64,000 nt of DNA from Rana temporaria (lineage: Eukaryota > Chordata > Amphibia > Anura > Ranidae): positions 226,228,247-226,292,246 of the forward strand of contig NC_053491.1 in assembly GCF_905171775.1 (NCBI RefSeq). The letters are read 5' to 3'. The position numbers and the translations under genes are program-made. Shown one piece after another: positions 40,511-52,367 of the stretch. Positions within the stretch are counted from its first letter, which is position 1. Every line of letters begins with the position of its first letter. A model generated the notes under the pieces. It had not been told where the DNA came from. It did no database searches and was given only the letters and a program-made list of their open reading frames with translations.

Positions 40511-42305
40511 CCTGTACGGAAGTTTTTGCGGTTCTACCACCGCCATGGATCTTAGGTTTGCAAACCAAGTTCTTCTTGGCCACCATGGGGCTATCAGAAG
40601 AATTTTGCCGGGAGACCTGCTGAGCTTCTGCAGGACCCGCGGAATAAGTGTCACAGGTGGGAAGGCGTAAGCCAGCCCGAAGTGCCAGGTCTGGGATAAC
40701 GCATCCAGACCCTCCGACTGAAGTTCCTGGGAAATCGAGAAATACCTCTTTACCTTCCTGTTTTGCCGGTTGGCAAATAAGTCTATTTCTGGATTTCCGA
40801 AGCACTGTACCAGGGTTAGAAATACCTCCTGGTTCAGTTCCCATTCCTCCTGCCTCAGCCGCTGACGGCTGAGAAAGTCTGCTTCTATATTGCTTGTCCC
40901 TTTTATGTGTATGGCTGAGATGGAGAGGACTCTCCCTTCTGCCCACTCCAAGATTTCCTTGGATAATTCTAGTAGAGGGCTGGACCCGGTCCCTCCCTGA
41001 CGACCCAAGTATGCTACCATGGTAGCATTGTCGGAGCATACTTGGACTTCTCTGCCCTTGATATCTTCCTGGAAGGCTATTAAGGCTTCCCCCACCGCTC
41101 TGAGCTCTCTGTAATTGGATGACCTGCGAGCTAGTGAGCTGTCCCATTGACCCTGTGCTTTCTTCTTTTCTAGGTGGGCACCCCACCCCCAAGAGCTGGC
41201 ATCCGTGGTAATCTTTACTGGATTCCACTGAGCCCATGGTCGCCCTTCTTTCAGATTTTGGTGACAAGTCCACCATTCCAGGGAAACCAGGACCTGGGGG
41301 GTGAGTAGAATTGTTTGGTCATGACATGACATGAGACCTAAAACTCTCAGAACATCCCTTCTGGAGAGCCAAGGATTTTTTATTAGGTCCCCTGCTGCTG
41401 AGGCTAGTTTTGACACTTTGTCCTCTGGCAAAAAGAGCCTCTGCTGTCTGGTGTCCACTATGTATCCCAGAAAGGCCTTGACCTGTTCTGGTTGGAGGGA
41501 GGATTTTTCTGTGTTTATTATCCACCCTAGACTCTTCAGGACTGACACTACTTTGTCGGCATCCTTCGTGACCTGGATGGCCGACTGACCTGAGATCAGC
41601 AGATCGTCCAGATAGGGTATAAGAGATATACCCTGAAGGTGCAGAAAGGCCACTGCTTCCGCTAGGATTTTTGTAAATATCCTTGGGCTGGAAGTTAGCC
41701 CGAACGGGAGCACCCTGAACTGCCAATGGAGGGTTTCCCCTTCCATCACTATAGCAAACCTTAGGAAAGCTTGATGATCTATGTGAATCGGCACATGAAG
41801 GTAGGCATCTTTTGAGATCTAGAGTCACCAAGAAGGCCCCTTTCATGAAGTTTTTCCTTACCGAATAGATACTTTCCATAGTAAACTTTTTGTATGTCAG
41901 AAACTTGTTCAGGTTTCTTAAGTTTACTATTAGACGGTATTTTCCAGACGGTTTGCGGACTACGAATACATGGGAATAAATTCCCTGGTACCGTTGATTT
42001 TTTGGTACTGGTACTATCACTAGCTGTTTGGCTAGCTCCTGTATCCCTTCCAAAAGGGCAGATCTTTTTAGGATCTCCCCGGGAAGATGTGTGAGGGTGA
42101 TCATAGAGGGGGGTGTTGCCATGAATTCTAGACGGAAGCCCTCTTGAATAATTTGGCAAATGTAAGGGCTGTTCGAGATCTTTACCCACTGAGGTAAGAA
42201 CTGGGACAGCCGACCCCCCACTCTGATCTGGGCGTCACTTAGACTGTTTGTCGCTGGCTTTAGGAGAAGGGAAAAGCAAGTTGTTCTTTTTATTCCCTTT
42301 CCCAA
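40424..42305 (-). pseudogene. DIRS copy 2 RT-RNase H, one frameshift
   Basis: 42305 to about 41810 encodes the N-terminus and RT fingers/motif A (RVGGRLSQFLPQW, KYRLIVNLRNLNKF, LVTLDLK). The frame then shifts at about 41800-41815, and 41794-40424 continues with QFRVLPFGLTSSPRIFTK, LIPYLDDLLIS (YLDD), RNase H (ITTDASSWGWGAH, ELRAVGEALIAF, CSDNATMVAYLGRQGG) and the conserved tail FANRQNRKVKRYFS, WWPRRTWFANL. A second long frame (41276-40218) overlaps it, as in copy 1. Confidence 0.9.
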
Positions 42306-42580
42306 AGTTCCAACGCCTGAAGGGTTCCTTTTTTGTTTTTCTGTTTAGCTTGCCCCTGGGGGCCTCGAAAAAACTTCCTGAAACCTTCTTTTTTAGGTTT
42401 AACCGGAAATGTTTTGCCTTTTTCTGATGATCTTGCCAGGACATCATCAAGGTCTTTTCCAAACAGAAGGGAACCCTGAAAGGAGAATGCCACACAGTTT
42501 ACCTTTTGATGTCGCATCACCCTCCCAGGCCTTGATCCAGATAGCTCTCCTAGCTGAGTTAACCAAGGCTGCTGTTTTAG

Positions 42581-44439
42581 AATTGGTCCAAGTCGCTGCT
42601 CTTCCCGATTGACCAGGCAGCCAGGTCTACTTCCCCACCTGATAATCCTCTCTGTTGGGTTGACTCATTTAAGTACCTAGGAGTACATGTTTCAGCCTTG
42701 GCCACGGACTTTATTTTATTAAATTTGACCCCAGTCCTCCTGGAGACTCAGGCGAGGATTAAGGCCTGGGAAAATCTCCCGCTATCTGTCTGGGGAAGGG
42801 TAAATCTCCTTAAAATGAAAATCGTCCCAAAGTTTATATACCTCTTCCGCCACTCCCCTCAGTGGGTGCCCAAGTCCTTCTTTTGCAAACTAAACCAAAT
42901 TTTCTCCTCTTTCATTTGGGGCACCTCCCCGCCACGATACAAATTAGCAACGTTAATGAGGCCTCGGACGCAGGGGGGAATGGCTTTCCCCGACTGCTAC
43001 AAATACTTTCTGGCGACCCAGTTGGTGACCGCGGCCTGGTGGTTATGCCCGGACGGGACTAACACCTCCACTGCCCTGGAAGCCTCGGTGGTCGGTTCGC
43101 TGGAGGCCCTCCGGTTCTTGCTGTTCCGGGGCTCACGCGCGCCGTACCCCCTGACACCTTCCATGCTTACCACACTACGGGCATGGCGGACGGGACTAGC
43201 GATTGAAAAATGCAAACCCACGAGGTTTCCCCCAATGCTCCTATCTGGCTGAACCCAACCTTGGACCACTTCTATAGACTTCCAGATCCTGTTGCGTGGT
43301 CTAGACGCGGCATCAAGTTGATGTCACACATTGTCTCACAAAATGAGTTGACGCCCTTCGAGGAGCTCCGGTTCACATTTAACCTACCTCCACATTATGT
43401 TTTCAGACATCACCAACTGACACATGCGTTTACAGCACAATTTCCTCGATCATCATGCATCATGGCCCAGTCGGAGCTGGAGAGAACACTTAGGTTTGGT
43501 TGTGATGCAAAGCCCACTTCGCGCTTGTACTCCTACCTGATCTTTGTGTCTCTCCCTCCCTTGGACGGGCTGAGATCCAGGTGGCAGAGTGACATACCCA
43601 CATTGGATACGGACGATTGGGATGACGTGTGGGACCTCCCCTTTAACACCCTGGTCTCGGTTCGGGACAGACTAGTGCAATTTAAAATTGTGCACAGAGC
43701 GTACTTCACCCCGCATAGACTTCATAAAATGAACCCTGCGCACTCCCCGGAGTGTTGGAGATGCAGCGCCTCCCCTGGCGACTTCTCTCACATTTTTTGG
43801 CAATGCCCTGTAGTGAAACAATATTGGGAGGAGGTGCTAACATTGGTTAACAAAGTTGCGGCAGTTCAATTGCCCCTGGCAATGGAGGTCTGCCTCCTAG
43901 GTATCGTTGAAAACATAGTTCCATCCTCAGCTAAACGTACACTGATAAGCCTGCTACTTTTTTATGCACGTAAGAATATTGCTATGCATTGGAAGAAACC
44001 CACACCCCCCTCCCTGATGCAGTGGAGACGCCTGGTTAACTCCAGCCTCCCCCTGTACAAAGATACATATTTCAACCGTGGATGTCCACAGAAATATGAT
44101 AAAGTTTGGCGAGCCTGGTTGGCTGAGTCGGAAACTGCTGGCTGATCCTTATATATAACCAGCACCTCTATCACTTGGCCTGGGTCCCACTGCTGATATG
44201 AACTAGTCTCAGGTGTCGACATGTGAGTGTGTGCCATGTTGATGGCTGGGTGCACCCCTGCTCCCTACATGCCTGTCATTGCAACTGAAGCGCACTGTGG
44301 TAGTAAATTGTAGCACAAAATTTCCTGTATACTATATGCACAATTGAGCTATGTAATTGAATGTCTTTGTCTTGTCTATTGTAATTTGTCTTCCTGTATG
44401 TTGTAAAAACTTTAATAAAAACAATTTGAAAAAAAAAAA
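42581..44439 (+). mobile_element. 5'-truncated L1-clade LINE inserted in DIRS copy 2 gag
   Basis: The direct repeat AAGGCTGCTGTTTTAG lies at 42565-42580 and 44440-44455 (16-bp TSD). The insert ends in AATAAAAACAATTTG plus an A-run, so it is in plus orientation. It is 1859 bp and retains only the end of ORF2 and the 3' UTR. It is opposite in orientation to its DIRS host. Confidence 0.93.
42605..44145 (+). pseudogene. L1 ORF2 C-terminal part, frameshifted
   Basis: Starting at the truncated end, the frame reads WVDSFKYLGVHVSA (the end of the RT palm/thumb in L1), RIKAWENLPLSVWGRVNLLK, IVPKFIYLFRHSP and GGMAFPDCYKYFLATQL, then shifts near 43210-43250. 43210-44145 continues with a C-terminal CWRCSASPGDFSHIFWQCP zinc-knuckle-like motif, typical of L1 ORF2, and ends AWLAESETAG. 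Endonuclease and the RT catalytic core are absent through 5' truncation. It cannot function. Confidence 0.88.
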
Positions 44440-45514
44440 AAGGCTGCTGTTTTAGCTGAAGCTTTTGCAGATTCAATTGCTGCATCCGCTAGGTAGGCAA
44501 TAGCCTTCCTGATGACTGTTAGGGACTCTACTACCTCCTCAGCGTCCGAGTTCTGGGTCAGATGCTCGGAGAGAGTTTCCACCCAGATATCAGTGTTCCT
44601 GGCTACACATGTCGCTGCTAAGGCTGGGCCTAGGGCTGCTGCATTAGCTTCCCAAGCCTTCCTAAGGAGAGATTCTGCTTTGCGCTCCATCAAGTCTTTG
44701 ATACTACCTGCATCCTCAAAGGAGAGATCAGACAATTTAGTGACTTGTGATAAAGCTGCATCAAGTCTAGGAAGCTTAAAAAAGACTTCCTCGTCCTCCT
44801 GGGAAAAGGGAAATCTTCTTTTCCAGGTCTTTTGTTTGACAATTCTCCTTTCAGGATCTCTCCATTCCTGTAGGACTAATTCCTTAAGGGACTGGTGTAG
44901 AGGGAATACCCTAGACTGGGTGTCACCTAAACCCCTATAAACTTTATCCTGTACCGAGGTAGGCTTAGGGGTCTCAGGAATTTCCTCTGTGGCATAAATG
45001 GCCTGGAGGAGACTCTCAAGGTCTTCTACAGCAAAGAGGTGTTTTTTAAGACGTAAGTCTTCCTGAGACTGACTAGCTGAGTCTCCATCTGCCTCCCCTG
45101 AGCTGTGTCTAGACCTGGTCAGACTCACTATGTCACTTTCTTCGTCCTCTGCCTGACCCCGAGGGGGTACCGGCGTGGATGTGAAGAAGGCACTAGGACC
45201 CTTAGTAAATAAACTATCTTGGGAAGAAGTGCCCTCCCTGGGGGTAGGTTCCTCTGTATCAGTTTGCACTGACTGCCCAGCTGCCTCTCGGAAAGCTTTA
45301 ACTGTTGCTAGCATTTCTGATTGCATAGATGCAAGAAAACTCTTCATCATGGTTGCAGCTTCTTTTCCTGCCAAATTGTTAATGCATTTGTAGCAGAGGG
45401 GTTTAGTATAGGATTTAGGGAGTTTCTCCCGACAATTCCCACATTTCTTATAGGAACTTTGCCCTGTAGAGGCAGGAGACTGACTAGAGGCCTCCTGGGC
45501 TCCGCTGGGGGATT

Positions 45515-45688
45515 CTGAAATAACATGGAAGATGCACACCATTACATTGTCTTCCCCCTAAGACTGCTGGTTTGTACTGGGGAGGAAGGAAGCAAGCAAG
45601 AGGGGGGTCAGATCCTGCTCTGACTGTTCCCTGGAAGTCGGGACTCTTGCTGCTAACTTCTTCCCTTTCCAGGGGGATAAGTACTCAC
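45515..45688 (-). other. Probable spliceosomal intron in DIRS copy 2 gag
   Basis: The donor is GTGAGTACTT and the acceptor tract ends CATGTTATTTCAG. Removal of 174 bp joins phase-1 exons in frame and places the CxxC...CxxC finger shortly after the junction, as in copy 1. Confidence 0.6.
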
Positions 45689-46322
45689 CAACCCCCGACC
45701 TGGATCTGCCAGCGGTCGCATCCGTCTTCCCATCCTCTTCCATGATGGGGGTTGACTGGGCCTTGGCTGCCGAAACCTCCGAACAGGCTTTCCTTAAGCC
45801 GACCCACCGCCGCCAACGCTGCTCCACGCTGCCCAGGAGCTTACGGGTTGCGCTGCCGGGAACCGCCCCTTCCTGTAACGCGGTTCCCCTCTCAGAACGA
45901 GGCTTGGAGCGCGGCGTTCTCCCGGGCGATTTGAAATGGCGGCGATCTCGAGCAATCAGCGATGGCTTGCCTCCCTGCAGCACAGAGCACTGATGCTCTC
46001 TTGGGGCGACCTGTGAGTGGGACCCGAAGGCCTACAGGTTAGTTCAGCCCTCCCCGGCCTCTCTAGACCTGTCTCACAGGGGTACCTTCGACCCTCCCCG
46101 GTCTCTAGGTTTTAGAAAAAAACAAACATGTCGTTGTGTTGGAGAAACACAATCAATACTGGGGAACAAGGGGATGGGTGGGGCCTTTTAATCTGTCATG
46201 TGATTGTGTTTCCTGCAGGGAGGAGCCATCATCTCTCAGGTGCCGTCCTGGAAGGTGATGGGAGAAATCTTGTAATTACTCGAACAGATCGATTTTGTTG
46301 TCTAGTCATTTTTGATAGTAAG

Positions 46323-47004
46323 AAAAAAAAATAAAAAATGAAAGAAACAGTGTAAAAAAAAAAAAAAAAAGAAAGAAAAAACGTAAAGCACACCCACCTA
46401 CCAATGCTCATGCATGCATTGGTCCCGCTTGCATATGTAAACACTGATCACACCACACATATGAGGTATTGCCACAAACATCAGAGCGAGAGCAATAATT
46501 CTAGCACCAGACCTCTTTTGTACCTTATAACTGCTAAACTGTAAAAGCTTTTAAAGCACCATAGCTTGAGGCCATCTCACAAGCGTGTAAAAGTTTACAA
46601 AATTAGCGTGACATGTCGTGTATCTTTTTACTTGGCATAACACCATCTTGTATCAAAAAACAGGTTATTATATTGTGTTTGTTTGAATTAAAATTTATCA
46701 GGCTACTTTCATTAGGCTAAAAATAGCACCTGTAAAATGCCTGAAAACTGCCTCTCATGCCTCCCCAGTGTGAAAGCCGAGTGCTTTCACACTGGGGCGG
46801 TGCACTTGCGGGATGGGAAAAAAAGTCCTGCAAGCAGCATCTTTGGGGCGGTATAGGAGCGCTGTATACAGCTCAACTAAACCGTCCCTGCCGATTGGAA
46901 TGAACGAAGTGCCGCAACACAGACGCTATTAACCCCTTCCAGAAGAGCTCTACCGCTAACGGACCCACTGCCCCCGTGTGAAAGTCCCTTTAAATATGTG
47001 TGTT
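46323..47004. other. Repeat spacer
   Basis: It begins with A-rich low complexity (46323-46382) that ends the Penelope piece. 46385-46680 matches the dispersed repeat at 27690-27990. 46765-46985 carries CAGTGTGAAAGC...GCTTTCACACTGGGGCGGTG, a foldback word set that recurs at 55010, 55700, 56640-56960 and 61860-61978. Confidence 0.55.
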
Positions 47005-47007
47005 ATG

Positions 47008-47385
47008 CCGCGTACACGCAATCAGAATTTCCGACAAGAAATGTTCCATGTGAGCTTTTGGTCGGAAATTCCGACCGTGTGTAGGCCCCATCGGACATTT
47101 TCTGTCGGAATTTCCGACGGCACAAATTTGGGAGCTGGTTCTCAAATTTTCCGACGACAAAAGTTCTTGTCGGAAATTCCGATCATCTGTATGCAATTCC
47201 GACACACAAAAAAACCTACGCATGCTCGGAATCATTGAATTTTTCTCGGCTCGTCACTGCGTTCTTGACGTTCGGAATTTCTGACAACATTTGTGTGACT
47301 GTGTGTATGCAACGCAAGTTTGAGACAAAATTCTGTCGGAAAAAAATCCACGTTATTGTTGTCGGAAATTCCGATCATGTGTTAT
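47008..47385. mobile_element. Truncated GCCGCGTACACGC foldback MITE
   Basis: The left end is GCCGCGTACACGCAATCAG. The interior is dense in TCGGAAATTCCGA palindromes (e.g. 47069, 47167, 47360). The right terminus is not clear. Related by its end to 25106-25527. Confidence 0.55.
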
Positions 47386-47556
47386 TTTTTTTATTCTCTA
47401 GGTTCTCTGCTAATATATAAATAAATATATATATATGATGTTTGGGTATTCTAATTTAATTTTCACATGAAAGACACAACTCCTTGCCACGTTGAGGGTG
47501 ATGCTAATTGTTTATTTGGAACAGTGTTATAAAAAAGGCCCCAAACACGTGTTAAA

Positions 47557-48047
47557 GGACAAATAACAAACATGTTTTACTGACCTCCACTGTGCAGCTC
47601 GTTTTGCACAGAGTGGCCCCGAAACTGGTCTTCTGGGGTCCGTCGGCAGCTGTCTTGGCTCCCCCCCGCAAGGACTGAACACCTTCATGCGAGCAAGCTT
47701 GCATGGTGTTGAGTTCTTGTGGGCGCACTCCCGTGATACATAGCCGTATAGACCTGACTCTATACGGTGCCTGCGCAATGACGTTCGGCTTCTGTCGGAA
47801 AGTCGTGACGTGCAGTATGCGCCGGTCGGAGGAACGTCAATCAACTAGGTCCAGCAAGACTCATACCCGGAAGCCGAGGGATGAAACGGCGATATCGAGG
47901 TATGTACGAAAAAAAAAAAAAAAAAGCCAGCCTACCCGCAGTGTAAGCAGTCTTCCGAATGTATTGTTAGAAATTTTTTTTAGGGGGAACCTCCACTTTA
48001 ATGCATAGAATGCATAAGGTGAAAAAACGTTTACCTTTGCAACCCCT
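47557..48047. mobile_element. TTAA-type MITE, Kolobok/T2-like
   Basis: The left end reads GTGTTAAAGGACAAATAAC. The right end reads CCTTTGCAACCCCTTTAAG, i.e. TTAAAGG at both sides in inverted orientation, matching the TTAAAGG-type terminus of Xenopus T2-family MITEs. The interior contains GACCTCCACTGTGCAGCTCG, also seen in the adjacent repeat at 48275. Non-coding; limits approximate. Confidence 0.55.
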
Positions 48048-48211
48048 TTAAGAGGAATGTACTGGTGTAATTTGCACATAAATGTGGTAAAAGGATGTAA
48101 TACCGACCAAATTCATATTTACTCCAATGGAACGAAGCTACACCTCCAGGCAAAATGCACATAAATGCAAGTAAAGAAGTGCATAAGTTCCAAAGTGCTG
48201 TAAGGGGAGAC

Positions 48212-48385
48212 CATTGAAATAAAGTGATTGTAAAGGTTTGAGTTTTATTTTTTTTAAATAACAAACATATACTTACCTCCACTGTGCAGTTCATAGGAGA
48301 AGCATTCTGTAAGGTTTCCTTGCGGGCGCGCTCCCGAGTGCATTAAGGTGAAAAAACACAAGGGTTTATAACCCCTTTTAATGCC
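48212..48385. mobile_element. Short TTAA-type MITE fragment
   Basis: It starts AAAGTGATTGTAAAGG and runs to GGTTTATAACCCCTTTTAA, an inverted terminal pair. It includes ACCTCCACTGTGCAG like its neighbour. Boundaries approximate. Confidence 0.45.
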
Positions 48386-48569
48386 TTCCGGATCTCCCAA
48401 TGCACATATACTGCAGAAGGGCGGCCCTCCTGCGCAAAATCGCGTACCTCTATGTGACATTGTGCACTGGGTCTGGGGCGTGTGGCACACCCCCGACCCG
48501 CTCCTGCTGTTATTGGACACAGCGGGAGCCAATCAGTTTGTCTGGTCGGACCCGATGTTCGCCAGCACC

Positions 48570-49345
48570 CCGCGAATGTTCTGAGGAGAAGGGAGAAACG
48601 GCGGTCTGCCTATGTAAACAAGGCAGACTGCCGTTCTGTGAGAGGGGAAGATATAGACCTTGTGTTCCTGCTAAGCAGAAACACAGATCTCTGTCTTCCC
48701 CCAGTCAAATAATCCCAACACAGTAAGAAAGCACTCCCTAGGAACACATTTAAGCCTTTGATCGCCCCTGGTGTTAACCCCTTAACTGCCAGTGCCATTA
48801 GTACAGTGAATTTTTTTTAGCACTGATCACTGTATTGGTGCCCCTGGTCCCCAAAAAGTGTCACATCGTGCCAGATTCGTCTGTCGCAATGTTGCAGTTA
48901 AAAGTCACTGATCGCTGTAATTACTAGTAAAAACAATAACAATTCCATAAATCTATCGCATAGTTTGTAGATGCAATATCTTTTGCACAAACCAATATAA
49001 GCTTATTGCAATTTTATTTTTATTTTATTTTTACCAAAAAAACATGTAGCAGAATATATATTGGCCAAAATTGATGAAGAAATGTTATTTTTTTACTTTT
49101 TTTATGGGAATGTTTTATAGCAGAAAGTAAAAAAAATATATATATTTTTTTCAAAATGGTTATTTTATTTTGGTTTATAGCGCAAAAAGTAAAAACCGCA
49201 GGGGTGATCAAATACCAGCAAAAGAAAGCTCTATTTGTGGGGAAAATCAGACATACATTTTATTTGCATACAGCGTCACACGACCGCGCAATTGTCAGTT
49301 TAGGTAACGCAGTACCATATTGCATAAAATGGCCTGGTCATGATG
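48570..49345 (-). mobile_element. Family-A MITE, reverse copy
   Basis: Minus-strand landmarks match 4680-5667: ACAATTGCGCGGTCGTGTG, the GGTATTTGATCACC block, TTTTTGCGCTATAAACC, GGGGTTAACACCAGGGGCG. The outer ends have diverged, so the limits are approximate. Confidence 0.7.
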
Positions 49346-49619
49346 GGGGGGGGAATAAATCTTCTGGAGTGGAGACTGCATTGCTGTGCAGCACAATAAA
49401 TCTCATGCACAGTTACAATGATGCAAACGAGCCCTTCACCACAGACTATCCCTTGAAATCATTCTGAGCAGCAGCTGGCAGTTATGACTCCACCCCAGCG
49501 CCTTCCAGCAGCCTATCAGCTCCTTCCTTTCACTATATCCCTCACATGCGCTGAAGAACAGCGCCCCCCTGCGTGCTGGAGAAGCCCGTGCATTGTATTA
49601 CGGACCCAAAACACAGGCA

Positions 49620-49860
49620 ACATGGACACACCAGTTGCTAGGCAACCGATTAAGATGGCCGCCGGAAATCCGTCACCTCCGAGCTCACGAATCCGAGTCG
49701 TCATTTCCGGTGTCTGGGAGTGACGGGTCAGAAGGCGGAGAGGGAAGATGGCGGCGCCGGAGGAGCGGGAGTTGAGCCAGGAGCAGACGGAGAAACTGCT
49801 GCAGTTCCAGGTGAGAGGACGGAGGGGAGGTCCGGACGGGGGGGCTGTGGTTTATGAGGA
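49620..49860 (+). promoter_or_regulatory. FAF2: FAF2 CpG-rich, TATA-less promoter region
   Basis: Upstream of the FAF2 start there are CCGGAAAT (49671) and ATTTCCGG (49702) ETS-type words and CGTCATTT. An AAGATGGCCGCC lies at about 49651, and AAGATGGCGGC overlaps the start codon itself (49746 on), the core of the YY1 motif. No TATA box is seen. This is a typical housekeeping-gene arrangement. Factor binding is inferred. Confidence 0.6.
49748..49810 (+). CDS. FAF2: FAF2 coding exon 1
   Basis: FAF2 (UBXD8) sits in the ER and lipid-droplet membrane and recruits p97/VCP to ubiquitinated clients for degradation. This exon encodes 21 residues, MAAPEERELSQEQTEKLLQF plus Q, nearly identical to the mammalian start, and begins the UBA domain. 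The ATG at 49748 is in GGGAAGATGG context. It ends in phase 0 at a GTGAGAGG donor. The gene continues off the right edge; about 190 of roughly 445 residues are in the window. Confidence 0.96.
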
Positions 49861-50270
49861 GGGCCGAGCTATGAGGGGAGGTGTGGAGGGGCCTCAGCCT
49901 GGTTTTTCACGAAGGGGGCACTAAAAGAGGAGTCACACAGGGCCTCAGCAGCCATTACTGTCCCAGGTGACCAGGCTGGCCTCCTCTATAGTAGGGGGGT
50001 GTGTCCTGTCTGTGTCACCCTGCACTAATAGGACCTGTGTCTTGCCTGCCACTTCATCCAGTGTACTTCTTATCACATACTTGGAATTCCTTCAGCTTTG
50101 TACACCACCGAATAGTCCCTTATCTGGATTATTGAATTGGCCTGGGATTGGTGGATAGACAGAGCATTTAAACCTGGAATGAAGATGGTGCGTGTATATC
50201 ACTGGGACACTGATCACACTCACATCACAAACCATGACAGGTGGTCAGCACTGTGCTGAAAATGGGATAT

Positions 50271-50381
<111 letters not shown>

Positions 50382-52367
50382 CTTACCTGTCTAGGGATCT
50401 AGCGCTAGCCTTTGGGTTCCCGGTGCCGGTATTTTAACTGTGGGCATCCGGCTATGCTGCTTGCGGCTTCACAGCCCGCTGCACTTTGTGAATGGTCCTA
50501 AAGTCTTCTGGACCTGTGACATGTCCCAGAAGATTGAGGGAGAGGAAAACTTTCTTCCTAGGCAAGCTGAGCATGAAGAGGGAGGGGCAGAACACAATTT
50601 AGTTATTATTTACTGCTAGTGGCTAATACTTGCTGGCAGTGATCACATGGGGGGGGAAAAAAGGGCAGGCTTTGGATGGATGGATCGATCCAACCGATGG
50701 ATCAGCTTGTGTACAATCTTCCTGCCCATAGATCGTATCTTGGCCGATCCATGTATGACCAGGTTCAGATTGGGGAGGAAAGGGCTAGATCCCTGGGGGT
50801 CAACTTGTGGCCCACCAATGGTCAGTCTGCGACCTTCTGTGCTATAGACTACACTGCAAGTCTGGAGAACATGGTTGTGTTTAAAGGAGCAGCTGCCAGC
50901 AGTCCAGTATAAGCCCACGTTCACACCGGTGCGGCTTTGAAATCGCGCTACTTCAGAGCGATTTCAAAGCCACACATCTGCGATTTGCACTGCGGCTTGT
51001 GACTAAATATAACAAAAGTCTATGCGAGTCAAAAAGTAGTGCAGGATCCTTTTTCCGAGTCGCAGCAATTTGAACGGTTCCATTGCTGACAATTGGGTGA
51101 AGTTTGTCATGCGATTTTTGTGTGAGCTGGGGGGGGGGGGGCTAAGTAAGAACAGAGCTTTTTAGTTTAGGAGCATTACTGCACTGGCAGTTGGGCACTT
51201 ATTCATGTATAAACATGCAATGCAAACAGTTTACAGGCCTGTTTATCACACCACATGCACCTATCAGCTGCTGTTCTCCCTGGTCCCCTCACCTCCCCTC
51301 CGGTTGTACCCATCTTGATTGATCAATTTGGTACATTCAGCATACCCACTTGTCTCATGCTGAACTGGCCAACATTCGAACCGGCTATGGCTGGCCTACC
51401 AGGAGGAGAGAGATGAATGTTTCTGTCTGCCGCTGCTCCTTCAGGGTCCAGTCACAGGCTGGTCGTACTGCTAAAATGCATGGGGGGGAGGGGGGCACTG
51501 ACTGACAGACACCACCAACTGGTCTGTGCTGTCTGGCAGGTATGTGTGAATGTGAGGTCTTGACTGGACAAAATGACAAATTCTTTTAGGTGTAAATTGG
51601 TTCCTGTGTATGCATTGCAACTGTTTATTTAGCTGTTTACATCCGTAGAATTTCAGCATAAATACTGTGAGAACAGTATAGCTCTCAAAATAATACACCC
51701 ATCACTAATTTATTTTTATTTCTAAGGCTGGGGCAGCTGCAAAGTGGCTAATCTGCTATACCTGGAAACCCAGAATCGTGTGGTGTTGTGTGTTATAGAT
51801 AATCTGTGCTAACAAAAGCATCCAAGCTGTCAGGATTTGCTTTGTTGTCTTTAACCTGGAACACATATTTAGATAATGAGTTCCATGTTTACTGTAACTT
51901 CACTGGGTGCATGCTTGTTCCATCTCTGTTACTCAGAATGTATTGAAGGTGTAGCTGGCCAGAAAACTAGTGTGTTAATTTTTTTTAATAATATGATGAG
52001 CGTGCTGTGTTCATTCCAACCTCCCATCCGCTGCAGTGTCATAACTGACATATGAAACCCAAGAAGCTCCTATTGGCTCATGGGAACAGAGCTGTTCTTG
52101 CCCTACTTGACGATGACATGCATAGGTGGTGTGGCCACATAGAGTTCCAAATTATTCTAAAAGTTTTTACAGCTGTATGTCTGTTAGGGCCAATGGAGTC
52201 CAATAACAAGCATTGTGATCGGATGACTTCATACAAAATGGTATAGAATATGTTAGTCATTGACATACTGCAAATTGTCACTAGCCGGCCAACTTATGTA
52301 CTCATCAGCAATCCATTGGAATATGCCGGTATGCAGCATGGTTTTATTTTCTGCTGTTTTGTTTTAA

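Larger units (their letters stand above)
42290..45743 (-). pseudogene. DIRS copy 2 gag-like gene, two exons, split by L1
   Basis: Exon 1 is 45743-45689 (starts MEEDGKTDATAGRSRS, phase 1, donor GTGAGTAC). Exon 2 is from 45514 (acceptor TTATTTCAG) with a CGNC-x12-CYKC pair, an acidic Ser/Thr-rich region, YRGLGDTQSRVFPLHQ, AATCVARNTDIW and IESAKASAKTAA, reaching the L1 insertion at 44439. After the L1 (42580 downward) it resumes in the same frame (LVNSARRAIWIKAW), since insert plus duplication is 1875 bp, a multiple of 3. A frameshift follows at about 42500, after KLCGI; the tail runs to 42290. Copies 1 and 2 share every motif in order. Confidence 0.85.
39067..46267 (-). mobile_element. DIRS1-like element, copy 2, split by an L1 insertion
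   Basis: Terminal inverted sequences lie at 39095-39205 and 46155-46252 (CTTCCAGGACGGCACCTGAG and complement). The internal complementary region is at about 39297-39388, between the recombinase end and the plus-strand left terminus. Gene order on the minus strand is gag (45743 to 42290), RT-RNase H (42305 to 40424), recombinase (about 40510 to 39410). It belongs to a different family from copy 1: the end sequences are related but distinct and the proteins are clearly diverged. It is inserted at an AAA tract within the Penelope RT-endonuclease linker. Without the L1 it is about 5.3 kb. It has a frameshift in gag, another in RT, and stops in the recombinase. Confidence 0.9.
33600..46322 (-). 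mobile_element. Penelope-like element split by hAT and DIRS insertions
   Basis: Three collinear minus-strand pieces belong to one reading: 46322-46268 (RVITRF-type RT C-terminal motif), 39066-38677 (QQDQMKSILKKYW, then the GIY-YIG endonuclease), and 33856-33600 (endonuclease C-terminus). The DIRS element occupies 39067-46267 and the hAT element 33865-38676. Removing them restores continuity at the joints. Several stop codons show that the Penelope copy is inactive. Confidence 0.82.
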
